Positions 5,344-12,268 of a DNA stretch of 12,712 nucleotides are shown piece by piece. The stretch lies in assembly GCA_023132995.1 (NCBI GenBank), contig JAGLXI010000044.1, positions 1 to 12,712 on the forward strand, written 5' to 3'. Position 1 is the stretch's first letter. Each line of letters opens with the position of its first letter. Below the pieces are notes generated by a model. The model searched no databases. It worked only from the letters and a program-made list of their open reading frames with translations, and was not told the DNA's origin. The position numbers and the translations under genes are program-made. This DNA comes from Candidatus Zixiibacteriota bacterium. GTDB lineage: Bacteria > Zixibacteria > MSB-5A5 > GN15 > FEB-12.

Positions 5344-6528
5344 TCAGGTGGACTTCAACGCCCTCATATTCTCTCGGCCCTGTTCCATAGCCAACTCCAG
5401 TATCTTCCGAGCCAGCGCCGTACGTGACTGATCCTGCCGATTCTGATAGATGAATTCCTGGCCGAGCTTGATAGTGGTGTTGAAATACTGTTTGGCGCCG
5501 TCGAAGTCACCGATACGGCGCGACAGCTCGGCTATCAGGTAAGCGGCCTGTATCTGCTGGTTTCCGGTTGCGATTCCCCTACCCTCAACAAACGCCTCGC
5601 TGTAATACTTGATAGCCTTCCTCAGTGCCTCCTGTTCGTTGACAACGATCCCGTTCCAGCCCTTTTTCAGACCCAGGAGGAACCCTGCGAAGCTCTCATA
5701 CTGGCCAAACCCACCACCGTCCGAGGTTCCCTCCCCCCCCAGTGTTGCGGCCCGATACTCGGCTATAAGCTGGTTGAGAGACTCAATCCGCGATTCGACC
5801 TGTTCCACCGGATCCCGAAGCGCCTTCAGCTCGGCTTTGAACTTCTCCCGGAAGGGCGCCATCTTCGCCTGCAGTTGAGACGATATCTGGTCGGCCTCAA
5901 AATGGGATATGACGTGACGGTCGAGCACATCAACCTCGTCCCTGAAGTTCTTCAGGGCGGTTTCCATGATGCTGCAGCGGTTGTCGATCTCTACCATCAG
6001 TCCACCCAGGAACTGCTGGTCGGGGTTGTCTCCCTTTCCCATCCCGCGGAAAACCCAGCCGATTCTGAGATAGAACCGACCGAGATCGAGCTGGCTGAAG
6101 TGATCGCCCAACTGTTCATCGAAGATCGCCAGATGCAACTTCAGAATGGCCGATTCGCTCGGGTAGCGCGACAGATCGACGGCCTCACCCATCCTCTTGA
6201 TCACCGAGTCCGCCGTAGCTAACCGGTCAAGATGCTTTTCCTTGACTGTTTTCAGGCGATAGGTTCTGAAGCTCGAGTCGTTTTTCCATTCCTTGAAGCT
6301 CTTGGTGAACTCTCGCGAGTAGTAGCAATGGCTGCAAGTGGCCGCGAAGAACGCCAGGGGGTTGTACGCCTGGTAGCGCGGGTAGCGCCACTGTATCTCG
6401 GTGGGGCAGAAATCCGTGTCGCGGTCACGCTCTGTGTACGCGCCGACCCGCACAGTTTCAAACTCGTTGACGGTTTTGCAGATAGGGCATTCAACCTTTG
6501 TCAGAAGAAACGGACTTTCATTAGCCAT
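5344..6528 (-). CDS. DUF2225-family protein with zinc-ribbon-like N-terminus and TPR-like C-terminus
   Basis: The 394-residue product matches the DUF2225 pattern. The N-terminus has C14-P-I-C17, then RDRDTDFCP with C41, then C65-S-H-C68 in front of YYSREF. Two CxxC pairs about 50 residues apart suggest a bound zinc. The C-terminal part (about 300-385) is helical and TPR-like, with AIKYYSEAF and GDFDGAKQYFNTTIKLG. It is longer than Firmicutes members as I remember them (about 230 residues); the extra length is a charged, coiled-coil-like insert at about 180-265, followed by a Gly-rich linker that contains a run of eight G on the coding strand. The biochemical role of the family is unknown to me. 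Here it sits between a SwrB-like gene and the PilZ triplet, which suggests a motility or assembly role. GGGAG 7 nt upstream supports the ATG. Confidence 0.85.
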   Translation of the reverse strand: MANESPFLLTKVECPICKTVNEFETVRVGAYTERDRDTDFCPTEIQWRYPRYQAYNPLAFFAATCSHCYYSREFTKSFKEWKNDSSFRTYRLKTVKEKHLDRLATADSVIKRMGEAVDLSRYPSESAILKLHLAIFDEQLGDHFSQLDLGRFYLRIGWVFRGMGKGDNPDQQFLGGLMVEIDNRCSIMETALKNFRDEVDVLDRHVISHFEADQISSQLQAKMAPFREKFKAELKALRDPVEQVESRIESLNQLIAEYRAATLGGEGTSDGGGFGQYESFAGFLLGLKKGWNGIVVNEQEALRKAIKYYSEAFVEGRGIATGNQQIQAAYLIAELSRRIGDFDGAKQYFNTTIKLGQEFIYQNRQDQSRTALARKILELAMEQGRENMRALKST

Positions 6529-6546
6529 GTTTGTCTCCCGTATTCC

Positions 6547-6948
6547 TTAACTCTTCTGCAGATTCATAAGCGCCAACTCCGCCTCGGATACGGGCAGCAC
6601 TTTCTTGATCTTGTCGTTGGTGGCTCCGGCCTTCATCATCCCGCGGGCAATCCTGATTATGTCCGCTCTGCTCTGGCGACTTGCGCCGGGCGAATCCGGC
6701 CCCCGGTGCGATGTATCACGCGTCCCGGTCGGCCGACCGGTCTCTTGCCCGAACTTCACGAACTGGATACTGCGTTCCGGGGCCGTGGCGGTCCCGATGA
6801 GTTCCCGCCCCCCCGCTTCCGTAGCTGTCGTCGCCCGTCGCCTGTGGAACATGGAGAAAACGACAATTGAGAAGGCTCCGGCAGCCAGGTAGCCGATTGT
6901 CTCCAGCGCCATATCCATGATGAAACCTGATGAAATCTCCATTTTCAT
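6547..6948 (-). CDS. Small membrane-anchored protein resembling SwrB/DUF2802
   Basis: The 133-residue product has one membrane segment (about 14-34, ALETIGYLAAGAFSIVVFSMF), then an Arg cluster (36-38) that predicts a cytosolic C-terminus. A low-complexity linker (about 40-90) rich in Gly, Arg and Thr follows. The C-terminal 40 residues form a small helical, helix-turn-helix-like unit (RADIIRIARGMMKAGATNDKI, then VLPVSEAELALM). The same plan, a membrane anchor, a linker and a terminal unit that reads like a degenerate HTH, occurs in SwrB (YlxL), encoded next to sigD in Bacillus, and in DUF2802 proteins encoded near fliA/cheW in Gammaproteobacteria. SwrB promotes assembly of the flagellar export apparatus. 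The position two genes after fliA fits. Homology is inferred from layout, not from strong identity. AAAGGA lies close upstream of the first ATG; the ATG at 6942 has better spacing. Confidence 0.72.
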   Translation of the reverse strand: MKMEISSGFIMDMALETIGYLAAGAFSIVVFSMFHRRRATTATEAGGRELIGTATAPERSIQFVKFGQETGRPTGTRDTSHRGPDSPGASRQSRADIIRIARGMMKAGATNDKIKKVLPVSEAELALMNLQKS

Positions 6949-6961
6949 CTTTCCTTTCTCT

Positions 6962-7279
6962 TCACGCTTTCAGGTCAATGCCGTCCTTGTCGGTGGAATC
7001 GGCCGCTTCGGATGCCCCGGTCTGCGGGGATTCGTCGTTGTCCCGGTCGCGGGGCGAATCGTCGCTTTCGTCCGGGGAACGATCATCGTCACCGGTAAGA
7101 ACCAGGCTGTCAGCCTGATTTTTCCGTCTGGCCTTTTCCTGCTCTTCTTCGGCCTTCTGTTTCAGAGTCTGGCCGTGTTGTTTGCGACCGTTCTCTGGAT
7201 GTGACCTGACCACCGGCGTAAGATGTTCGTCCGCCGGTGTGTCGAGTCTGTCATGTACGCGTTCGATTTCCTGAGCCAT
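6962..7279 (-). CDS. Hypothetical charged, probably disordered protein
   Basis: I do not recognise this 105-residue protein. The first 25 residues could form a short helix (MAQEIERVHDRLDTPADE). The middle (about 38-54) is a Lys/Glu/Gln-rich helix, and the last 40 residues are almost only Asp, Ser, Glu, Gly and Arg with no hydrophobic core, so disorder is likely. It has no signal peptide or membrane segment. It lies 32 bp after fliA and 13 bp before the SwrB-like gene, with AGGAG and GGTGA upstream of the ATG, which supports a real gene. The place after the sigma factor could suit an adaptor, chaperone-like or anti-sigma-type protein, but nothing in the sequence shows FlgM. The call as a gene rests on position, ribosome binding site and the lack of a better reading. 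Confidence 0.62.
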   Translation of the reverse strand: MAQEIERVHDRLDTPADEHLTPVVRSHPENGRKQHGQTLKQKAEEEQEKARRKNQADSLVLTGDDDRSPDESDDSPRDRDNDESPQTGASEAADSTDKDGIDLKA

Positions 7280-7311
7280 TTTTCACCGCCGCTCCTGTTC
7301 CCGCCGCGCTC

Positions 7312-8184
7312 TCAGCCGGTCAGGGCGAATTTCTCCCTGACCATGCCGCGTAGTTTAGCCACGGCGCGCGTGTGTATCTGTGAAACCCTCGACTCAGAGA
7401 TGGACATACACTCGCCGATCTCCTTGAGGGTCAGTTCCTCAAAATAGTAGAGCGCAATTACCAGCTTTTCCTGCTCCGTGAGCCGGTCGATTGCCACCAC
7501 CAGAAACGACTGCAGTTCGCCTTTCTCGATCTCACCGAGAACGGAGTGCACGGACTTGTCTACGACCGTTTCAATCCGCGGCACCTGGCGGTTATCGTCC
7601 TCGCGGAAGACGACCTCGTCCAGCGACAGGATACTGGTGCCCGAAACATCGCCCAGAGCACCATACAGCTCGGACACCGAGATTTTCATATGTTTTGCCA
7701 GTTCGTTTTTTTCCGGGGGTCGTCCCAACTTGTTTTCCAGAAAGTTATGGGCTCGCTCGATTTCCCGTGACTTAGCCCGCGTCGACCGAGGCACCCAGTC
7801 AAGGGACCGCAGTTCGTCTAAGATTGCTCCCCGAATGCGGGGCACGGCGTAGGTCTCAAACTTCACGCCCCGGTCCCGGTCGAAGTTCCGGAAGGCCTCT
7901 ATTAGTCCGATGACGCCGGTGTTGACGAGATCGGACAGCTCCACCGACCGGGGGAATCCCATCGCCATGCGGGACGCAACGTTACGCACCAGAGGCAGGT
8001 ACCTGTTGAGCAAGTCTTGCCTGATCTCCGGCGAACTATACTTCTGGTAGCGAGCCCAGTCACGGTCGCTCACATCCCATTTTCTGGCTCGCCCGATCCG
8101 ATTGGTGCCGTTGCCATTGACAGGGACCATTTTGCTTTTCTTCTTCTCTGGCTTTTTCGGCTCGGCTTTTGTTGTGCTAACCAT
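7312..8184 (-). CDS. fliA: RNA polymerase sigma factor for late flagellar genes (sigma-28)
   Basis: The 290-residue protein is a sigma-70-family factor of the FliA/SigD/WhiG type and directs RNA polymerase to late flagellar and chemotaxis promoters. Region 2 runs from about 55 to 134: YLPLVRNVASRMA, then DLVNTGVIGLIEAFRNFDRDRG, then FETYAVPRIRGAILDELRSL and DWVPRS. Region 3 follows (about 140-190). Region 4 has LTEQEKLVIALYYFEELT and the recognition helix unit around ISESRVSQIHTRAVAKLR (262-279). FliA proteins are usually about 240-260 residues; the excess here is mainly a Lys-rich, disordered leader (1-35). The start is an ATG 7 bp after flhG, with GAGGAA upstream at a rather long distance. 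Placement after flhF-flhG is a common order. Sequence alone does not show whether an anti-sigma factor (FlgM) controls it; none is visible in the window. Confidence 0.97.
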   Translation of the reverse strand: MVSTTKAEPKKPEKKKSKMVPVNGNGTNRIGRARKWDVSDRDWARYQKYSSPEIRQDLLNRYLPLVRNVASRMAMGFPRSVELSDLVNTGVIGLIEAFRNFDRDRGVKFETYAVPRIRGAILDELRSLDWVPRSTRAKSREIERAHNFLENKLGRPPEKNELAKHMKISVSELYGALGDVSGTSILSLDEVVFREDDNRQVPRIETVVDKSVHSVLGEIEKGELQSFLVVAIDRLTEQEKLVIALYYFEELTLKEIGECMSISESRVSQIHTRAVAKLRGMVREKFALTG

Positions 8185-8191
8185 ATGAGTG

Positions 8192-9061
8192 CTATTCCTC
8201 TATTTCGGCCGCAGCCCGGTAATTATTTATTGCCTTTTCCACTATCTTCGGCGCCGATCCGGGAGGTAATCCCAACGCCGACGCCAGCTTTTCGGTCAGT
8301 TGCGTCAGTGCCCTAACAGCCGCCGAGTCGGGCTCAAGACTCCCCATTGGTGACTGTGAGGCGACGCTCAGTCGGTAGGACTTGTCCTCCAGCAGGTACC
8401 CAAGATATCCTGGTCGCTGCTCCAGGAACTTCTCGGTCAGAGCCGCAAACCTCTGGTAGATGTAAGTGGCCTCGTTTTCCGACTCGGCTCGGTTTATCAG
8501 CAGCCGGCAGTCGATTGACCGGTTGGCCGCAAGCAGGGTCTTAAGCAGACCGTAACAGTCGGAAATGGAAGTCAACTCGGGGATTACAACCAGCAGGTCG
8601 ATATCCGAGGCGTGCGCCATCACCGTGGCCGTTTCGGAAACCCCGGAAGGATGGTCCAGCACGACAACATCGTAGGCGGAGCTGTCCGACCGAAGGCGCT
8701 CTATCAGGATGGCTGCTGCGCGGCCGCTAATTCGCTCCGCGGCTTCGGGCGGACGTATCGAAGGCAGCAAATCGAGACGGTCGCTTACAGATGTGACCGT
8801 CTCCTCAAGCGTCAATCCCTGATCTGCATACTCTGCAATTCCGAGGTCACAGGCGACATTGGCCAGGATGTGCTGGTTGCCTGTGGTGAAGTCGGCATCG
8901 ACCAGCAGTACTCGTCTGCCTAAGGAAGCCATGCGCTCGGCGAGATTGAAGCCCAGAATTGTCTTGCCAACGCCACCTTTTCCCGAGAGTAACGAAACCA
9001 GCTTCGTCGTGGCCCTTGTCCGGCCCGGGTCGGCTCTGTTTATCATGCGCAGTTTATTCAA
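8192..9061 (-). CDS. flhG: MinD-like ATPase FlhG controlling flagellar number/placement
   Basis: The 289-residue protein is a MinD/ParA-type ATPase. It has a deviant Walker A SGKGGVGKT (26-34), an A' strand with VLLVDADF (51-58, D55), and a Walker B line ending LDHPSG (135-140), which looks more like the MinD DSPAG than the DTGAG usual in FlhG. FlhG dimerises with ATP at the membrane and acts on FlhF to limit flagellar number. Two points are odd. The N-terminus lacks the DQAxxLR helix by which FlhG of other species stimulates the FlhF GTPase. The C-terminus ends with a possible amphipathic helix (about 271-287) that could be a membrane anchor. The start is TTG at 9061, set by GGAGGT 5 nt upstream; the ATG at 9046 has no such site. 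It overlaps flhF by 8 bp. Confidence 0.94.
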   Translation of the reverse strand: MNKLRMINRADPGRTRATTKLVSLLSGKGGVGKTILGFNLAERMASLGRRVLLVDADFTTGNQHILANVACDLGIAEYADQGLTLEETVTSVSDRLDLLPSIRPPEAAERISGRAAAILIERLRSDSSAYDVVVLDHPSGVSETATVMAHASDIDLLVVIPELTSISDCYGLLKTLLAANRSIDCRLLINRAESENEATYIYQRFAALTEKFLEQRPGYLGYLLEDKSYRLSVASQSPMGSLEPDSAAVRALTQLTEKLASALGLPPGSAPKIVEKAINNYRAAAEIEE

Positions 9062-10190
9062 GGCCGACCTCCATTCTCAGCAGCGTGCGCGCCACCCGGT
9101 CTGGATCCGGCGTTTTCAGGTCGCCGATTCCTCCCGGGGAGTCCGACACCAGCGCGATTTTCCAGCCCGTAGCGCCGGCAACCGCCAGAGCCGACCCAAT
9201 CCGATCGGTCAGGTCCAGCATGGTCATGGCAATGTGGGTGGGCGCCAGCGGTTCCATCAGCGTCGCCATCGCAAGAGCATCGCTGGACCGCATCAGGCTT
9301 GAGAAAACCGCGAACCGATAACCGGGGTCTGACTGGTCAAGCCTGCCGGCCAACTCCCGTCTGCCCTCCTCGTCAGCAGCAAGACCCGGAGTATCGATCA
9401 ATTGGATTGCATCGGAGACCGGCTCAACCTTGCCGCCCGAATCCACCGACTCGGCAACAGTGGCGCCGAGGACCTCGGCATAGCCGCAAAGCTCATCATA
9501 GGCACCTAATTTGCGGTCATCGAGACTGACCAGGGACACCTTCCGCTTTTCCTGGATTACCAGACGCGCCGCTAATTTGCCCATAACAGACGATTTGCCG
9601 GACCCGGCCGGGCCGATGAAAGCCACCCGGTCGCCCGGCTGGAAACTCACCGCGGGCGTCATCAGTGACGAGAGATGCTCGACCAAGGCGTTTCTGACCC
9701 GGTCTTCGATATTGTCTTCCGCGCCGCCCTGACTCAGGACCGGGCCGAGAACGGAGGAAACAAACTCCTCAGGCAGATCAGCATCGTAGAGCCGATCACA
9801 GATTATTCTGACAGCCTCGGGTGTGCCGACGCCGGAAGCGAACGGCCGCTCAGCAGATACAAGCCGATCAAACTTGCGATCAAGTTCATCAAGCCGCTGG
9901 TAGATACCGGCCTCTGTCGAACCAGTATCGGCAGGTTCCATCGGCGGCGCTGACCGTACAGAATCTTCCAATAAAGCAGGTCGCCCGGTCTGACTTGCGT
10001 CGGGGGTCGAGAGGACTGACGCCTGCCCCACTGTCGGGTTTTCAAGGCAAGCCGTGATCTCCACGCGGGGGCCGCCCAGGCGATCCGTCAGTTGACGGGT
10101 TTTCAGGACAATTGCGTCGCCGCCCATTTCCTTGCGCACTGTCTTCAAGGCAGCCGATGCGGATTCCGCCGTGAAAGACTTAATTATCAT
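9054..10190 (-). CDS. flhF: SRP-type GTPase FlhF with divergent nucleotide motifs
   Basis: FlhF marks the site of flagellar assembly. The 378-residue protein has the N-terminal B domain (1-45, MIIKSFTAES then EMGGDAIVLKTR), a variable linker (50-120), an N domain and a G domain. G1 is GPAGSGKS (193-200) and G3 is DTPG (266-269). Other motifs diverge. The insertion-box loop normally DTYRIGA reads DDRKLGA (224-230), so the catalytic-loop Arg is K227. G4, normally TKLD, reads TMLD (323-326), so the Lys that stacks on guanine is Met. The final G5 region reads SDSPGGIGDL (349-358) in place of the usual GQ-VPDDI pattern. Fold and position leave little doubt that this is FlhF, but GTP affinity or catalysis may be changed. 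It overlaps flhA by 11 bp and flhG by 8 bp, so all three are probably translationally coupled. Confidence 0.95.
   Translation of the reverse strand: MIIKSFTAESASAALKTVRKEMGGDAIVLKTRQLTDRLGGPRVEITACLENPTVGQASVLSTPDASQTGRPALLEDSVRSAPPMEPADTGSTEAGIYQRLDELDRKFDRLVSAERPFASGVGTPEAVRIICDRLYDADLPEEFVSSVLGPVLSQGGAEDNIEDRVRNALVEHLSSLMTPAVSFQPGDRVAFIGPAGSGKSSVMGKLAARLVIQEKRKVSLVSLDDRKLGAYDELCGYAEVLGATVAESVDSGGKVEPVSDAIQLIDTPGLAADEEGRRELAGRLDQSDPGYRFAVFSSLMRSSDALAMATLMEPLAPTHIAMTMLDLTDRIGSALAVAGATGWKIALVSDSPGGIGDLKTPDPDRVARTLLRMEVGLE
9067..9072 (-). promoter_or_regulatory. Ribosome binding site that supports the TTG start of flhG
   Basis: GGAGGT on the minus strand lies 5 nt before TTG at 9061-9059, inside the last codons of flhF. 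The downstream ATG at 9046 has no Shine-Dalgarno-like sequence before it, so TTG is preferred. Confidence 0.7.
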
Positions 10191-12267
10191 CTTGTAACCT
10201 CACCATTCCTGTGGAAATCAACTCAACATCGGACATGATTTCGTTGTAGGAGACGACGGCCAGACCGCCGTACCGTGCTTCGACCAACCGCCGCAACGCC
10301 AGCCGGATGTTGGGCGAGCAGATACAGACGGGACTAACGCCCGTGGTCTGAGTCCGCACCAGTTCCTCGCTGATTTTCTCCAACAGCTTCTCGGCCAGAG
10401 CCGGATCGAGCACCAGCATCAGTCCCTGCTTGGTGTTCTGGACGGCTTCGGAGAGTTGCTGCTCGACTGATGGATCTATCGTGAACACATTGATTTTGCC
10501 ATCCTGATTCTTGTAGAGCTCGGTGATCTGCCGCTTGAGGGCCATGCGGACGTATTCCGTCAGCACGTCGGATTCCTTGGTGATCCCGATGTAGTCGGAT
10601 ATCGTTTCCAGAATCGTTGCCAGATCACGAATCGGAACTCGTTCTCTCAAGAGACCCTGCAGCACTTTCTGCAGTGTGCCCAGAGGCACTACCTCCGGGA
10701 TAATCGATTCGACCAGGGCCGGGTAATCCTCCTTGAGAGCGTCAACCAGGTGCTGCACATCCTGGCGCGTGAGAAGCTCAGCGGCGACAGTGCGGATCGC
10801 CTCGGTCAGGTGCGTGGCGGCCACAGCCGAAGGCTCCACGACAGTGAAGTTCTTGGCCTCGGCCACCTCTCTCAGGTTGGGAATAATCCAGGTGGCCTCC
10901 AGACCGAAGGCCGGGTCGCGGGTGGCAAACCCGTCCATCTTCTCCTCCACAAAGCCGGGATTGATTGCCAGAAGATGGTCGACCATGAGTTCGTAGGTGG
11001 CCACTTTGATCCCCTTGACCTTGATCTGGTACTGGCTGGGTTTGAGTTGGACGTTGTCCCTGATCCGAACAGGCGGGACGATGATACCCATCTCGGCCGC
11101 CAGTTGCTTGCGGATGACCTGGATCCGACTGAGAAGATCCCCACCCTGGCCGGCATCCACAAGAGGGATGAGGCCATAGCCAATCTCGAGTCCTAAGGCA
11201 TCCACTTTCAGTATATCCTCCGTGCGCTCCTCGGGAACGGCTTTGGCTTTTGCCTTTTCCTGCTTTTCCTCGATAACCGCTGCGGCGGCTCGCTTTTTCG
11301 CCTCTGAAGTCACATATCCTATGCCCCCCACGAGCAAACCCAGCAACGCGAAAGTGATGGTTGGCATCCCCGGCAGTAACGCGAAGATGAATAAAACCAC
11401 AGCCGTGACCATGATTGCGCGCGGCTGGCGGGTGAGTTGACTGGCCATGTCCTTGCCCATGTTGTCCTTCGCGGCAGAACGAGTCACGATGATACCGGAA
11501 GCGGTCGAAACCAGAAGGGCCGGAATCTGCGTGACCAGTCCGTCACCGATAGACAGCAGGGAATAAGTGCGGATTGCCTCTTGCAGACTGAGTCCGTTCA
11601 GAGCCATGCCGATTACGAAACCGCCGATGATATTGATCAGCGTGATCAGGATTCCGGCAATGGCATCGCCGCGAACAAACTTGGATGCCCCGTCCATAGC
11701 TCCGTAGAAGTCGGCCTCGTGGGCGATCTCCTCCCGGCGCTGGCGCGCTTCCTGCTCGCTTACGATCCCGGCGTTGAGATCAGCGTCGATAGCCATCTGT
11801 TTGCCCGGCATGGCATCCAGCGTGAACCGGGCGGCTACCTCGGAGATACGCGTGGCCCCCTTGGTAATGACTACGAACTGAATGATGACCAGAATGACGA
11901 AGACGATGAAACCGACCACGTAATTGCCCTGGACGACGAAGTTGCCGAAAGAATTGATTACCTCGCCGGCGTAGGCCTGGCCCAAAATCATCCGGGTCGA
12001 GGCCACGTTGAGGGCCAGGCGCATAAGAGTCACTATCAGCAACATGCTGGGAAAGACCGAGAGCTCTAAAGGCCGGGTTACGTACAGCGTGGTCAGAAGG
12101 ACCACCAGTGAAAAGGTGATGTTAAACGCCAGCGCAAAGTCCAGAAGGCCGGTCGGGATGGGAATAACCAGCACACCAATGACAGCTACAACTGCCAGCG
12201 ACAGGATGATGTCGGAGCGCTTGGAGAGCAACTCGAAGATGCCCTTGGGCTTCTGTTCGGCGGCCAT
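10180..12267 (-). CDS. flhA: Flagellar export gate protein FlhA
   Basis: FlhA is the large inner-membrane subunit of the flagellar type III export gate; it couples the proton motive force to export and docks substrate-chaperone complexes. The 695-residue protein has about eight membrane helices in residues 18-320 and a soluble domain in 350-695. Conserved family stretches include PSMLLIVTLMRLALNVASTR (73-92), the cytosolic loop ISEVAARFTLDAMPGKQ with R147, SKFVRGDAIAG with D201, and the line SIGDGLVTQIPALLVS (239-254). The C-terminal domain has GLEIGYGLIPLVD and ends in SYNEI. Length is normal. ATG at 12267 is preferred to the TTG three codons upstream because AAAGGTGA ends 9 nt before the ATG but abuts the TTG. 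Only one base separates it from the flhB stop, and it overlaps flhF by 11 bp. Confidence 0.98.
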   Translation of the reverse strand: MAAEQKPKGIFELLSKRSDIILSLAVVAVIGVLVIPIPTGLLDFALAFNITFSLVVLLTTLYVTRPLELSVFPSMLLIVTLMRLALNVASTRMILGQAYAGEVINSFGNFVVQGNYVVGFIVFVILVIIQFVVITKGATRISEVAARFTLDAMPGKQMAIDADLNAGIVSEQEARQRREEIAHEADFYGAMDGASKFVRGDAIAGILITLINIIGGFVIGMALNGLSLQEAIRTYSLLSIGDGLVTQIPALLVSTASGIIVTRSAAKDNMGKDMASQLTRQPRAIMVTAVVLFIFALLPGMPTITFALLGLLVGGIGYVTSEAKKRAAAAVIEEKQEKAKAKAVPEERTEDILKVDALGLEIGYGLIPLVDAGQGGDLLSRIQVIRKQLAAEMGIIVPPVRIRDNVQLKPSQYQIKVKGIKVATYELMVDHLLAINPGFVEEKMDGFATRDPAFGLEATWIIPNLREVAEAKNFTVVEPSAVAATHLTEAIRTVAAELLTRQDVQHLVDALKEDYPALVESIIPEVVPLGTLQKVLQGLLRERVPIRDLATILETISDYIGITKESDVLTEYVRMALKRQITELYKNQDGKINVFTIDPSVEQQLSEAVQNTKQGLMLVLDPALAEKLLEKISEELVRTQTTGVSPVCICSPNIRLALRRLVEARYGGLAVVSYNEIMSDVELISTGMVRLQDDN

Positions 12268-12268
12268 C

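Noticed and set aside
6232..6870. Plus-strand open frame of 212 codons
   Set aside because: It runs antisense across the end of the SwrB-like gene, the spacer and the Cys-rich part of the DUF2225 gene. It has no ribosome binding site or recognisable motif.
7280..7311. Promoter or terminator between fliA and the next gene
   Set aside because: The 32-bp spacer holds only ribosome-binding-like sequence. I found no inverted repeat with a T tract and no sigma-28-like or sigma-54-like promoter.
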